Assembly (NCBI RefSeq): GCF_000285535.1
Contig: NZ_HE610988.1
Span: forward strand, 224,446-288,445
DNA from: Bacillus timonensis
GTDB lineage: Bacteria > Bacillota > Bacilli > Bacillales > Bacillaceae_L
Length of the DNA: 64,000 bases
Direction of reading: 5' to 3'
In this document: positions 9,302 through 18,747 of the stretch, one piece after another
Numbering within the stretch: position 1 is the stretch's first letter
Layout of the letters: each line of letters opens with the position of its first letter
The notes under the pieces: model-generated
What the model was told of the DNA's origin: nothing
The model's input: the letters and a program-made list of their open reading frames with translations, nothing else
Database searches by the model: none
Translations under genes and position numbers: made by a program

Positions 9302-9320
9302 TCCTACTACTAAAAATTAT

Positions 9321-12300
9321 TTATTTTTTACCCGGTTTATCAGGTTTTCCTGGTTTATCAGGCTTTCCTGGCTTTCCTTTTCCTGGTTTCCCATCATCTT
9401 CTTGCACATTGATGATTAACTTACCAGTTGCAATTTGTCTTGATTCGTTACCAAACTCGTCTCTTACAATTACTTCGATTTCAGCACCGTCTGCAACTAC
9501 ACTAGAAACCGCTGTCCAGTATCCTTCATAGACACCAGGTGAAACTTCCTGTAGTGGAAGTTCCGTAACATCGCTCACACCTGCTGTATTTGTTAATGGT
9601 AAACGAATAGCGTAGGTTGCGTTTAATCCATGCTCACTTGTGAATTCAATCTTCACACTCTCACCTGATTTTAAATGCACATCCTCTGTTGGTTTTAAAT
9701 CAGCTATGGTTAAATCGCCAAATTTAGCAGTTACAGTAATTTGGTCACTCGTTGAGTTACCTGCTTTGTCAGTTGCAACTACTTCAATGTTATTTTCACC
9801 ATTTTCAACAAGAATTCGCTTTGTAAAGCTTCCATCAGTAATAGTTGCACCTTCACCATTTACTGTTACAGTATCGATATTTTCGTCCTGTACAGTACCT
9901 GTTACAGTAATTGCTTCTTTATTTGTCTTTAAACCATCTTCCGGGCTTGTAATGACGAGTTCCGGTGATGTTTGGTCAAGAATCACAACAACAGGTTCTG
10001 ATGCATCGGTAATACCCGTGTTAGTTGATGCCTTAGCTGTAAGTGAATTCTCACCATCTTGTAATTCAACATCCACAGAAAAAGTACCTGCATCAGTTGT
10101 ATCTGTTGTCACTACCTCTTCTCCATTGTTAAAGACATGAACAGTAGTTGTAGGGGCTGCCTTTCCTTCAACAGTAACAGATGATTCATTCGTGAAAGCT
10201 CCTGTTATTGGAGAAGTAATGGTAGGAGCTGTTACCTCATAATTGACTGTAGCACGAATCATATAGTTACCCTCAGCCTCTGGGGCTAATGACCAGGCTC
10301 CACCAACAAACTGCCAGCTACGACCTGAATACTCACCATCTTCGTCAGTTCCAAGTCCTGGTGCATTTGGATTTGGATCTGCTTGAATGTAAACCATATA
10401 GAAGTCTCCTTCTACGATGATTCCTTCAGCAGCTAGGTCCACATTTGTCCATTCGCCAGTTCGAAGAGCAGTCGCATCGATTGGCCCAGCAAGCTTCTTA
10501 CCTGGAGCTCCATCTGTTCCAGTAGCATCCCAGACTTCTACTTTGAAGTTAGATCCTCCTGGTGTTGGCCATGTTGTATCCCAGAAACGGAATTGCCCTC
10601 CAGTAACGAGCGCTGCATCCTGCTCTTCACTTAATGACATTTTTACTGCCCAACCATTGCCAGCATCATAGAATGCACGTGCATTTTCTGCAGTTCCATC
10701 GTCATAACCGATTTCACCAGGATAACCAATGAATGGTCTTAATTCTATGTTTTGTGCTACTTCGCCATTTCCTTCGAGTACAACTTCAAATGATTCACTA
10801 TAATAGGAAGGTGCCATTACACGAACTGTATACGTACCTTCATATGCGGTAAGTGAATACTGACCATTTTCATCTGTCTCAACTGGAGTTACATTTGCAT
10901 CTTCTACAAGTAATAATGTTGCTCCTGGTACAGGTTCACCCGTTGCTGCATTGGTAATCGTACCTGATACCGTTCCTTTTGCTTTCTCCTCTAAAACGAA
11001 GTTTGCTACAGCTTCACCATCTGCCTCGACTGTTACAGTTTGTTGTGCTGCATGATACCCATAGCTTTCCGCTACTACTGTAAATTCACCTGTTCCGTGG
11101 ATTAATTCATATGCACCGGTAGCAGGATTAGTTGTAACAGATCGGCCCGACTCTAACACACTCACTTGAGCGTAAATTGGTAAGGCTTGTGGACTAGTTT
11201 CATCAACATTTACTTCCTTGAAGTCGATGTGAGAACCTTCTGGCTTAATTTTTGCAGGGTCAACTTTTTCTCCTTCTTTTACTGCAACTGAGCTGTCACC
11301 ACTATCAACGCTGTCACCCTTCGTAGGTTGTACTCCTAATTGGGCTTTGCTTTGAACTGTAAGTGGCTCATTTGAAAGACGAACATCATCAATGTACCAG
11401 CCATCGCGAGTAACACTGCCGTCAGTGGTTACATTGAAACCGATATAAATTCTTTGACCCGCATACTCAGATAAATCAACCTCTGCAGCTTGCCAGTTTG
11501 AAGTCGTATCTGTGATACGAAGTAATTGTGTCCAGTTTTCCATATCTGTAGAAACAAATACATGACCGTAATCCCAGTTGCGTTCAAGATTAAACCAGTT
11601 CATGTATTGTAGGTATGCTGGTCCTTCAGCTGGTAGGTCAATTGGTGGCATTACAAGAGTCATATTCGCTCGACTGCTATATTGTCCAGCTAGATTCGTA
11701 GCATATACTTTTTCTCCAGAATGTGCACCATTAGGACCACTTGTAGGAACACCCCATTGCCAAGTATCCTCGGCACCATAAGAGAACCAACCAACAGGAG
11801 TATCTTCAAAGTCTTGGAAATAACCGACAGAAATTCCTGGTTGTACAGTAACTTCATATTCATCAGTCGTTACATCATTCTGACCAAAATCAACAACCTG
11901 CCAACGATATGACACAGAAGGCTCTCCAATATCTTCTCCTGGAATCACCGCTTCGTATGTTCCTTCATTATACGTACCTGATGTTTGAGTAGCAGATACA
12001 TTCGCCCATTTGCCATCTAGATTTTCATATTGAAGCACAACAGCTGTAATGCTTACGTTGTCATGTACTGAGATAGAAAGTGGTAAGTCCATGCCTGCAT
12101 AGGTTTCAGAAGGCGCTGTATGTTCAAACGTTGGAGCCTCTGCATCCACACCATCTTTCGCAACTTGACCTTTGATTTTTCCAAGTCCAGAAGCAACTGA
12201 GGAAACAGCTAAATATGCATTTACCAAACCATAACCGTAACCAAAGTTAGGTGATTCTGGAAAAGTACCATCGGTTAAAGATGTTGCAGTTGAAGTAATA

Positions 12301-13727
12301 ATTTCTTCAATTTGTTCGATCGTTAATGATGCATTTGCTTGTTTTAATAAAGCTACTACGGCAGAAATATGCGGACCTGCCATTGATGTTCCATTCCATC
12401 CACCTTCATATCCACTACCAGGAACGGAAGAACGAATATTCACACCTGGAGCCGAAATATCCGGTTTAATATCTCCTTCATATGGTGAAGGTCCTTGTAA
12501 CGAGAAGTTTGCTAAACGATCATTGATATCAGTCGCTCCTGTTGCAAACGATTCAGGATAGTTTGCAGGTGTCGCAATTGACCCTGGGCCACCTGGATTA
12601 AATAAGGTTGTATTACCTGCAGAAAACTCTGGGAAAATATCGGCTGCTCTCCAGTTTTGGACCATTGGACGATACCATTCATCTAAACCAGGTCCTCCAC
12701 CCCATGAGTTGTTAACAACATCTGGTGCCATATCAGGGTTGCCCCCTGGAGCTATAATCCATTCCCCTGCTTCTAATAGGTCTATATCTGATCCTCCATC
12801 TTCCGTGAACGCTTTAACAGCAATCCACTTAGCACCTGGAGCAACACCAATTTGATTTGCACCATTTGGCTCTGCACCCACCATTGTACCTGTTACATGT
12901 GTTCCATGTCCGATATCATCGTATGGAGTAGATTGACCAGTCGTTGCATCAAACCAGCTATACTGGTGGTTCGGATTATTTGGATTAGCTGGATCATAGC
13001 CACGATACTGCTCCATCAATGCTGGGTGATTCCATTGAACACCCGTATCAATACTAGCAACAACCGTACCAGATCCATCGATCCCCATCTCCCATACCTG
13101 TGGGGCCCCCACACGATCAATATTCCATTCAATGTTTTGAGGGGTTGCTTTAGATTCGACCGCTAGTGAAGATTCTTTCGTTACTGGAACATGCAATGTT
13201 CTTGTTTCATTTGGTAACACTTTTTCAACCTCAGCGAATGATGCAATTTTCTCCATAACATCTTTCGTTGCAGTTACAGCCATTCCGTTTACAATGAAGA
13301 AGGATTTAATATCCTTTGCATTACCGGATGCCTCTTCTTTTTGAAGATACGTTTTAACATCACCTTGTGTTTCAATCGCTGTTGTACGTAGCTCTGAAAC
13401 AATTGCATTTCGTTTGATTGATTTTGTTTTGGCTATAGTAGATTTTTGTAAACTAGCTTTTTTAGCTGCATCATTTGCTACTTTATTTGAATCAACCTGT
13501 TCCTTGAATTTGATTAGAAATGTAACCATCTTCTCATCGGCGAATTGGTCTTGTAAGCTTTTAGAAATTTTACTAGAAGCCACATCCTTATTATTTCCTA
13601 GATAAGATGTGGAGGGTTCCTTTGCCTGAGCAAATGTTTGAGAAGCCATTACACTAGGTGCTAGTAATAACGCGCACATTACAATACTTGCAACCTTTGT
13701 TAACCTACGTTTCCCTTTTTTCCTCAT
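9321..13727 (-). CDS. bpr: Bacillopeptidase F-like secreted subtilisin-family serine protease
   Basis: Large extracellular S8 protease of 1468 residues. The ATG at 13727 is chosen for its GGGAGG site; it gives a basic, hydrophobic signal peptide ending near SQTFAQA. An I9-type propeptide follows (about 55-180). The catalytic triad is Asp227 (SIDTGV), His274 (HGTHVTG) and Ser448 (GTSMAGPH). Then come a MAM/immune-inhibitor-like region (YFQDFEDTPVGW), two carboxypeptidase-regulatory-like repeats (GTVSGTITNAATGEPVPGA), tandem Ig-like domains (TSPEDGLKTNKEAITVTG), and a Pro-Gly-Lys-rich tail (KPGKPDKPGK repeats). Similarity to B. subtilis Bpr runs along most of the length. In B. subtilis bpr lies by ftsZ/spoIIGA, so this location is unusual. 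The tail may bind the cell wall (inference). Confidence 0.93.
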   Translation of the reverse strand: MRKKGKRRLTKVASIVMCALLLAPSVMASQTFAQAKEPSTSYLGNNKDVASSKISKSLQDQFADEKMVTFLIKFKEQVDSNKVANDAAKKASLQKSTIAKTKSIKRNAIVSELRTTAIETQGDVKTYLQKEEASGNAKDIKSFFIVNGMAVTATKDVMEKIASFAEVEKVLPNETRTLHVPVTKESSLAVESKATPQNIEWNIDRVGAPQVWEMGIDGSGTVVASIDTGVQWNHPALMEQYRGYDPANPNNPNHQYSWFDATTGQSTPYDDIGHGTHVTGTMVGAEPNGANQIGVAPGAKWIAVKAFTEDGGSDIDLLEAGEWIIAPGGNPDMAPDVVNNSWGGGPGLDEWYRPMVQNWRAADIFPEFSAGNTTLFNPGGPGSIATPANYPESFATGATDINDRLANFSLQGPSPYEGDIKPDISAPGVNIRSSVPGSGYEGGWNGTSMAGPHISAVVALLKQANASLTIEQIEEIITSTATSLTDGTFPESPNFGYGYGLVNAYLAVSSVASGLGKIKGQVAKDGVDAEAPTFEHTAPSETYAGMDLPLSISVHDNVSITAVVLQYENLDGKWANVSATQTSGTYNEGTYEAVIPGEDIGEPSVSYRWQVVDFGQNDVTTDEYEVTVQPGISVGYFQDFEDTPVGWFSYGAEDTWQWGVPTSGPNGAHSGEKVYATNLAGQYSSRANMTLVMPPIDLPAEGPAYLQYMNWFNLERNWDYGHVFVSTDMENWTQLLRITDTTSNWQAAEVDLSEYAGQRIYIGFNVTTDGSVTRDGWYIDDVRLSNEPLTVQSKAQLGVQPTKGDSVDSGDSSVAVKEGEKVDPAKIKPEGSHIDFKEVNVDETSPQALPIYAQVSVLESGRSVTTNPATGAYELIHGTGEFTVVAESYGYHAAQQTVTVEADGEAVANFVLEEKAKGTVSGTITNAATGEPVPGATLLLVEDANVTPVETDENGQYSLTAYEGTYTVRVMAPSYYSESFEVVLEGNGEVAQNIELRPFIGYPGEIGYDDGTAENARAFYDAGNGWAVKMSLSEEQDAALVTGGQFRFWDTTWPTPGGSNFKVEVWDATGTDGAPGKKLAGPIDATALRTGEWTNVDLAAEGIIVEGDFYMVYIQADPNPNAPGLGTDEDGEYSGRSWQFVGGAWSLAPEAEGNYMIRATVNYEVTAPTITSPITGAFTNESSVTVEGKAAPTTTVHVFNNGEEVVTTDTTDAGTFSVDVELQDGENSLTAKASTNTGITDASEPVVVILDQTSPELVITSPEDGLKTNKEAITVTGTVQDENIDTVTVNGEGATITDGSFTKRILVENGENNIEVVATDKAGNSTSDQITVTAKFGDLTIADLKPTEDVHLKSGESVKIEFTSEHGLNATYAIRLPLTNTAGVSDVTELPLQEVSPGVYEGYWTAVSSVVADGAEIEVIVRDEFGNESRQIATGKLIINVQEDDGKPGKGKPGKPDKPGKPDKPGKK

Positions 13728-14410
13728 CAATTTTCCTCCCTTAATTTTAATTAGCTCTGAATTTTCCTCCTCTCGATAGATTCCTATACTCCAATGTATT
13801 TGGGTCCTTCCCCATTTCTCTAAGATAGATTCCGCGTATTGCAATCGGAAATCACATTATGTAGAAGTACAGGTATGAATTAACTTTAGCTGAAAAAATA
13901 CGAAAATAGTGTCGAAAAAAAGGAAAATAGTTTGAAGATTCGGAATTTGGTTAATTTGTATTATATGAAAAAAGACAAATAAGGAGTTTAGAACGAATAT
14001 TATATATTCGTATGAGTTTTATTTTTTAGAGGGGCTATATTCCACAAAATGAGGTTTTTACTATATTTTACCAGTATAAAACAGATATTCTGTTTCCTAG
14101 GTAGAATGGCTTAATTGGAGATGATTAGTATGAAATAAGTTAAAAAATGATTATTTTTTCCTTACAAAATTTTAAATAAATTTACAATTAGGTTAAATAT
14201 AGTGAGTTATTCCTCACTCTTTTATGTCAACAATAGGTAACACCCCCTAGTTTCCTCACTATTTTCACAAGTTTTAGGATTATATTCTTATCGATGGTGT
14301 ATGGTTTACAAAGCGAGGGGTTTCTGAGTTTGATTGAATAGAAGAAAAAAATAATCTTTCGGTCACTTCTGACCAAATTTGCTTTTATGAACTTACGACT
14401 TTGTCGAAAT
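13728..14410. other. AT-rich intergenic region between minD and bpr
   Basis: About 680 bp with no supported gene; the open frames in it are short and lack ribosome binding sites and family matches. It must hold the bpr promoter, but I see no convincing -35/-10 pair. Two ribosome-binding-like AGGAGG stretches near 13765-13780 precede the real start. The region is richer in A and T than its neighbours. Confidence 0.6.
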
Positions 14411-14445
14411 AAAAGAAAAAACCACCCTTTTTTGTAAGGTGGTTT
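14411..14445 (-). terminator. Terminator overlapping the minD stop codon
   Basis: Stem AAACCACC/GGTGGTTT (14419-14445), then TTTTCTTTTATTT on the minus strand. It includes the last bases of minD. Confidence 0.85.
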
Positions 14446-15244
14446 AACGGACGCCAAAGAATTTTTTAATCTTTGAGAACATACCTTTCGGATCGTTTTC
14501 AAGAGATTGAAGTGGAATAGATTCTCCTAAAATTCTTCGTGCGATATTTCGATATGCAATTGCTGTTTTACTGCTTGAATTTAAGGCGATTGGCTCACCA
14601 CTATTGGAAGCTTTAATTACTTCATCATCATCTGCAACAATTCCAATTAAGTCAATTGAAAGATGTGTGATGATTTCATCGATATCAAGCATTTCACCTG
14701 ACTTCATCATATGATTTCGAATACGATTCACAATTAGCCGTGGTGGCTCGATTTCCTCTTTTTCTAGCAATCCAATAATCCGGTCTGCATCACGAACTGC
14801 TGAAACTTCTGGTGTTGTGACAACAATTGCTTTGTCTGCTCCAGCCACAGCATTTTGAAAGCCTTGTTCAATACCAGCGGGACAGTCAATGATTATATAA
14901 TCAAAATCCTGTTTTAACTCCTCGACCAATTTCTTCATTTGGCTAGGCTCTACTGCAGTTTTATCACTTGTTTGGGCAGCTGGCAGTAAATAAAGATGGT
15001 CATCGAATCTCTTATCCTTTACTAAAGCTTGTTTAAGCTTACAACGACCTTGAACAACATCCACTAAATCATAGATGATACGGTTTTCTAAGCCCATAAC
15101 AACATCAAGATTTCGTAGGCCAATATCTGTATCTATTAAACAAACACGTTTTCCAAGCACCGCCAAGGAAGTGCCTACGTTAGCAGACGTGGTCGTCTTT
15201 CCGACTCCACCTTTTCCTGATGTAATAACTATAGCCTCTCCCAC
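14444..15244 (-). CDS. minD: MinD, septum-site-determining ATPase
   Basis: Positions MinC at the membrane to block polar septation. The 266-residue protein has the deviant Walker A motif KGGVGKT (11-17), the Walker B-like DYIIIDCPAG, and a C-terminal amphipathic membrane-targeting helix (GMFSKIKKFFGVR). The length matches B. subtilis MinD (268). It begins 2 bp after the minC stop, so the pair is coupled. In B. subtilis spoIVFA is the next gene; here the large protease gene intervenes. Confidence 0.98.
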   Translation of the reverse strand: MGEAIVITSGKGGVGKTTTSANVGTSLAVLGKRVCLIDTDIGLRNLDVVMGLENRIIYDLVDVVQGRCKLKQALVKDKRFDDHLYLLPAAQTSDKTAVEPSQMKKLVEELKQDFDYIIIDCPAGIEQGFQNAVAGADKAIVVTTPEVSAVRDADRIIGLLEKEEIEPPRLIVNRIRNHMMKSGEMLDIDEIITHLSIDLIGIVADDDEVIKASNSGEPIALNSSSKTAIAYRNIARRILGESIPLQSLENDPKGMFSKIKKFFGVR

Positions 15245-15246
15245 AG

Positions 15247-15930
15247 CTAGATTCCCCCTTCTAACCTTGTTAAATTAGGTCTTAAATGAGTTAACTGTTG
15301 CAATCTATCAACTACAATCATCTCATTTTCGTCCACATACGCACATTCCATAATATTGGCTTCTGTTTGAACAGAGTCTGGTGATCTATTCATAATATCG
15401 CCAATTCGAAGCTGTGTCGGTTTCATAACTGAGGCTGCAATAATAGCGTCTCGTCTCCCATAGAAACCAGCATGTGCAATTCCACGTAAGGAGCCTAATA
15501 TAAATATATTTCCGCCTGCAATGACTGTGGCACCAGGATTTACATCACCGATTAGCATAAGGTCACCCTCTACCTTAATTACTTGTCCAGAACGGATTAC
15601 CTTAGCGACGGAAACAATTTCATTCTTCTTTTTCATCTCTTCTGCTTCTTGTTTTGTAATCACATTACTATCGATTTCGTCCACCACTAGATGCTTTTTA
15701 TTTCGAATGATGGAGCGTATTTGTTCGTCTTGATTTTGAGTTAAATACCGATTACCAATTTTTACTTTAACAGGAACAAACGGAACATCATCATTCCGTT
15801 TCTGATTCAAAGACAACTTAATTTCTAAGTCTGAAATTAGCTCTTTAAATGAACAAGAATCATCGAGATGCAACGTTAATCCGTCTTTTGTCCCTTTTAT
15901 TGTCACATACTGCTGTTTTTGTCCTTTCAC
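15247..15930 (-). CDS. minC: MinC, septum-formation inhibitor
   Basis: FtsZ-assembly inhibitor acting with MinD. A GTG start at 15930 is chosen because GAGGTGA precedes it and the resulting [18 protein letters not shown] matches B. subtilis MinC. An upstream ATG at 15972 would add 14 residues with no family support. The 227-residue protein has the N-terminal FtsZ-binding domain (1-100) and the C-terminal beta-helix (about 105-215) with [19 protein letters not shown] and LRGIAHAG. It sits between mreD and minD as in other bacilli. Confidence 0.96.
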   Translation of the reverse strand: MKGQKQQYVTIKGTKDGLTLHLDDSCSFKELISDLEIKLSLNQKRNDDVPFVPVKVKIGNRYLTQNQDEQIRSIIRNKKHLVVDEIDSNVITKQEAEEMKKKNEIVSVAKVIRSGQVIKVEGDLMLIGDVNPGATVIAGGNIFILGSLRGIAHAGFYGRRDAIIAASVMKPTQLRIGDIMNRSPDSVQTEANIMECAYVDENEMIVVDRLQQLTHLRPNLTRLEGGI

Positions 15931-16020
15931 GACGTTCACCTCAACGATATATACTTCAACAAATGACTCCATTTTTCCTGTTAATTATCAAAAAATTTTT
16001 ACAGAACCTTTTTCACTTTA

Positions 16021-16529
16021 TTATTCTTCGATATGTAGCTTCCCTAGTAATTTCTTAAATGGGTATGCAAATACTAGTATAAATATACTATTTAATAGAA
16101 TTGTCGGCAAAATACGGAATTGGAGAAATCGTTCCACTGTGATAGTCGTTGTACCTATTGCTAAATTTACACCATAAACACAAAATTCCAAAGCAAAAAT
16201 ACCGATAAGACTTAGAAAAGAAATTACAACAATATTTGTTTGTAAAATCCGACTTGCCCAGGAAATAAGATATGCCATAAGTGTGTAAAGAAAGAAATAA
16301 ACACCTAAAACCTCTGTGTAAGCAATATCATAAAGCAGTCCAAAAATACCCCCATAAACAAGTCCCATAGGTTTATTAAAATAAACTGTAATAAAAGCTA
16401 TTAAAACAAATAAAAACCTAGGAACATAAACATTTTCCTGATGAAAAATGTCCGCTGGTACTAAATCAACAAAGCTGCTTTCAAATAAAAAACAAAGGAC
16501 AAAATAAGGGGAAGAACGAAACGCTTCAC
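16021..16529 (-). CDS. mreD: MreD, rod-shape protein (apparent frameshift near N terminus)
   Basis: Integral membrane partner of MreC in the elongasome. The natural start is a GTG at 16529, overlapping the mreC stop as GTGA and preceded by GAGGAGG. It gives MKRFVLPLILSFVF, like B. subtilis MreD. This frame is lost at a T6 run (plus-strand A6 at 16487-16492), and the rest (LFESSFVDLVPADIF and onward, with about five membrane segments) is in another frame. One extra T restores about 169 continuous residues. A longer open frame beginning at 16557 (MFQKKRRKN) replaces the first membrane segment by out-of-frame residues and is not the real start. Sequencing error, mutation or slippage are all possible. 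Confidence 0.88.
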
Positions 16530-17389
16530 GATTCTTCCTCCTCTTCTTCTGGAACATTCATTGTTCTCTCAACAATAATAACATGGTCGATTTCATAAAA
16601 ATCAGCCGCAGGCTTGATATATGCAGTTTTTGTTAATCCGTAATCATCTGGAACAACATCCATAACCTCACCAATATAAAGTTCACTTGGGAATATTCCG
16701 CCTAAACCAGATGTAAGCACCTTTTGATTTTTTTCGATTTTTGCATCTGGTGTATTAATTTTGAAAAGAAGAGCCTCTTTTTCTTCATCATACCCCTCTA
16801 TCAGCCCCATGATTTTTGCTTCTCCTTGAATATAAGCGGAAATACGATTAATTCGATTAGGAGAACTCAATAACTGGATAGTAGATGTAAATGTATTCGC
16901 ATGCTTTACTTTTCCAATTAAACCTTTTGAAGTGATTACAGCCATGTCAACTTGGACACCATGCTGCGTACCACGATTAACCGTAATGATTTCATGCCAT
17001 TGATCAGGGTTTCTTCCGATTACAGTGGCCTGTATTTTATTAAAGTGATCAAGTGATTCTGTTTTTTCTAGAACATCACGTAATTTTTGATTTTCTTTCT
17101 CTAACTCCTGCACATTTGCTTCTAATTGCCCGTAGGAATCAAGCTTTTCCTTTAAGAGTTTGTTTTCTTCAAATGTATTTTCAATATGATTCACATTTTC
17201 AAAAAATCCAGCAATGGCCTGAGAGGGTTGATGAAATATACTTTGAACCCAGCCAACAGAATCCTTGATAAATTGCTCTGGCCATGATAATTTTTCACGC
17301 TCTTGTAAAGAAAATCCAATCAATGCCACTAGAACGATGATGCACACTAGTAATATAATTAATCGTTTATTGAGAAAGAATTGTGGCAT
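16526..17389 (-). CDS. mreC: MreC, rod-shape-determining protein
   Basis: Periplasm-facing scaffold linking MreB filaments to cell-wall synthases. The 287-residue protein has one N-terminal membrane helix (about 9-27), a coiled coil (about 65-110, rich in Glu/Leu/Lys), and a beta-rich C-terminal domain with ATVIGRNPDQWHEIITVNRG and TSGLGGIFPSELYIG. It ends in an acidic tail (VPEEEEEES). The length matches B. subtilis MreC (290). It is downstream of mreB and overlaps mreD by 4 bp. Confidence 0.96.
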   Translation of the reverse strand: MPQFFLNKRLIILLVCIIVLVALIGFSLQEREKLSWPEQFIKDSVGWVQSIFHQPSQAIAGFFENVNHIENTFEENKLLKEKLDSYGQLEANVQELEKENQKLRDVLEKTESLDHFNKIQATVIGRNPDQWHEIITVNRGTQHGVQVDMAVITSKGLIGKVKHANTFTSTIQLLSSPNRINRISAYIQGEAKIMGLIEGYDEEKEALLFKINTPDAKIEKNQKVLTSGLGGIFPSELYIGEVMDVVPDDYGLTKTAYIKPAADFYEIDHVIIVERTMNVPEEEEEES

Positions 17390-17426
17390 GTGTTACACCC
17401 TCTAACTTTAACTTGATTTCAACACA

Positions 17427-17455
17427 TATAGTGGGGAATAAAATTCCCCACTATA
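17427..17455. other. Perfect 13-bp inverted repeat between mreB and mreC
   Basis: TATAGTGGGGAAT and its exact complement are separated by a 3-nt loop (17427-17455). No T tract follows in either direction, so it is not a standard terminator. It may be an mRNA processing or stability element in the mreB-mreC transcript. Confidence 0.65.
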
Positions 17456-17470
17456 ATAAGTTCATTATCG

Positions 17471-18493
17471 TTATCGTAAATCCTTTGATTTCCCTTTAAA
17501 TAAATGAATATGGTCAAGTGCTTTACCTGTACCAATTGCAACACAATCTAATGGATTTTCTGCAATAAGGACAGGCATACTTGTTTCTTCACTAATAACC
17601 TTGTCTAAATTACGTAATAGGGCTCCGCCACCAGCTAGCACAATTCCACGATCCATAATATCTGCCGCAAGTTCAGGTGGTGTCTTTTCAAGCGTATTTT
17701 TAACGGCATCGACGATTGCGTAAACAGTATCATGGAGTGCTTGTGAAATTTCTTCTGCAGTAATTTCGATTGTTTTTGGCAATCCAGTTAATAAATCTCT
17801 TCCTCGGATTTCCATGTTTTCAACACCCTCTGGTGCTCCGGCCGAGCCAATTTCGACCTTGATTGCTTCCGCTGTACGATCACCTATCATTAAATTGTAG
17901 GTTTTGCGAATATATTGAATAATTGCATCGTCCATCTCATCACCAGCGATACGAATGGACTGACTTGTAACAATTCCACCCAAAGAGATAATTGCTACTT
18001 CAGTAGTTCCACCACCGATATCAACAATCATACTTCCAGTTGGTTCCCATACAGGCAAATTTGCCCCAATTGCAGCTGCAAATGGTTCTTCAATCGGATA
18101 CGCATCTCTAGCACCAGCTTGACGTGTTGCATCGATTACTGCACGTTGTTCAACTGCTGTAATTCCTGATGGAACACAAACCATAATATATGGCTTTCTA
18201 GAAAAAAAGCTTTTCGTTTTAACTGCTTGATTAATGTAATATTTCATCATCGTTGCAGTTGTTTCATAATCAGCAATGACACCATCCTTCATTGGACGAA
18301 GGGCTACGACATTGCCGGGCGTACGACCAATCATATTTTTAGCATCATTTCCAACTGCAACAATTTGCTTTGTATCTGTTTGCATTGCAACTACAGACGG
18401 TTCTCTTACTGCAATTCCTTTACCCTTTATAAAAACAAGTGTATTAGCAGTACCTAAATCTATACCAAGGTCCCTTGTACCTATTCCAAACAT
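17471..18493 (-). CDS. mreB: MreB, rod-shape-determining actin homologue
   Basis: Actin-like filament protein that guides side-wall synthesis. The ATG at 18493 is preceded by AAAGGAAG and yields [20 protein letters not shown], the family N terminus; upstream in-frame codons have no support. The 340-residue protein shows the phosphate-1 motif DLGTANT, the phosphate-2 motif [15 protein letters not shown] and the adenosine motif [11 protein letters not shown]. It is the first gene of mreBCD-minCD. A MITE-like repeat lies just upstream, between radC and mreB. Confidence 0.98.
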   Translation of the reverse strand: MFGIGTRDLGIDLGTANTLVFIKGKGIAVREPSVVAMQTDTKQIVAVGNDAKNMIGRTPGNVVALRPMKDGVIADYETTATMMKYYINQAVKTKSFFSRKPYIMVCVPSGITAVEQRAVIDATRQAGARDAYPIEEPFAAAIGANLPVWEPTGSMIVDIGGGTTEVAIISLGGIVTSQSIRIAGDEMDDAIIQYIRKTYNLMIGDRTAEAIKVEIGSAGAPEGVENMEIRGRDLLTGLPKTIEITAEEISQALHDTVYAIVDAVKNTLEKTPPELAADIMDRGIVLAGGGALLRNLDKVISEETSMPVLIAENPLDCVAIGTGKALDHIHLFKGKSKDLR

Positions 18494-18586
18494 AATATGT
18501 ATCTTCCTTTCTGATACCGAATAAAAAGTGTTAAGTTGCGAAAAACTCATAACCAATATTATATCGTACAAAATTAAAAATTAATA

Positions 18587-18739
18587 GAGGATGTTCAAAA
18601 AGTCAGTCGAAAAAGACACATTGAATTTCTGCGTTAGATTGCTTCTTCGGTCCTCACGTATTAACTGCATACGCTCCAGTCTTCAAAGCTGCACCGCCTT
18701 GAACTTTTGGGTCCTTTTTACCTTCCTATTGAACACTCG
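18587..18739. mobile_element. MITE-like dispersed repeat, copy B
   Basis: A 153-bp non-coding segment. Its left end (GAGGATGTTCAAAAAG) and the complement of its right end (CGAGTGTTCAATAGG) form imperfect terminal inverted repeats. It is flanked by TTAAT and TTAAAT. The inner 81 bp (18623-18703) is homologous to 5759-5839. It contains no open frame and sits between mreB and radC. Confidence 0.6.
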
Positions 18740-18747
18740 TTAAATAG

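Noticed and set aside
14227..14502. 91-residue minus-strand open frame at the minD 3' end
   Set aside because: Out of frame with minD, has no ribosome binding site, and crosses the minD terminator.
16530..16557. mreD start at ATG 16557 (MFQKKRRKNRE)
   Set aside because: It replaces the first membrane segment with out-of-frame residues, while a GTG with an excellent ribosome binding site at 16529 gives the family N terminus.
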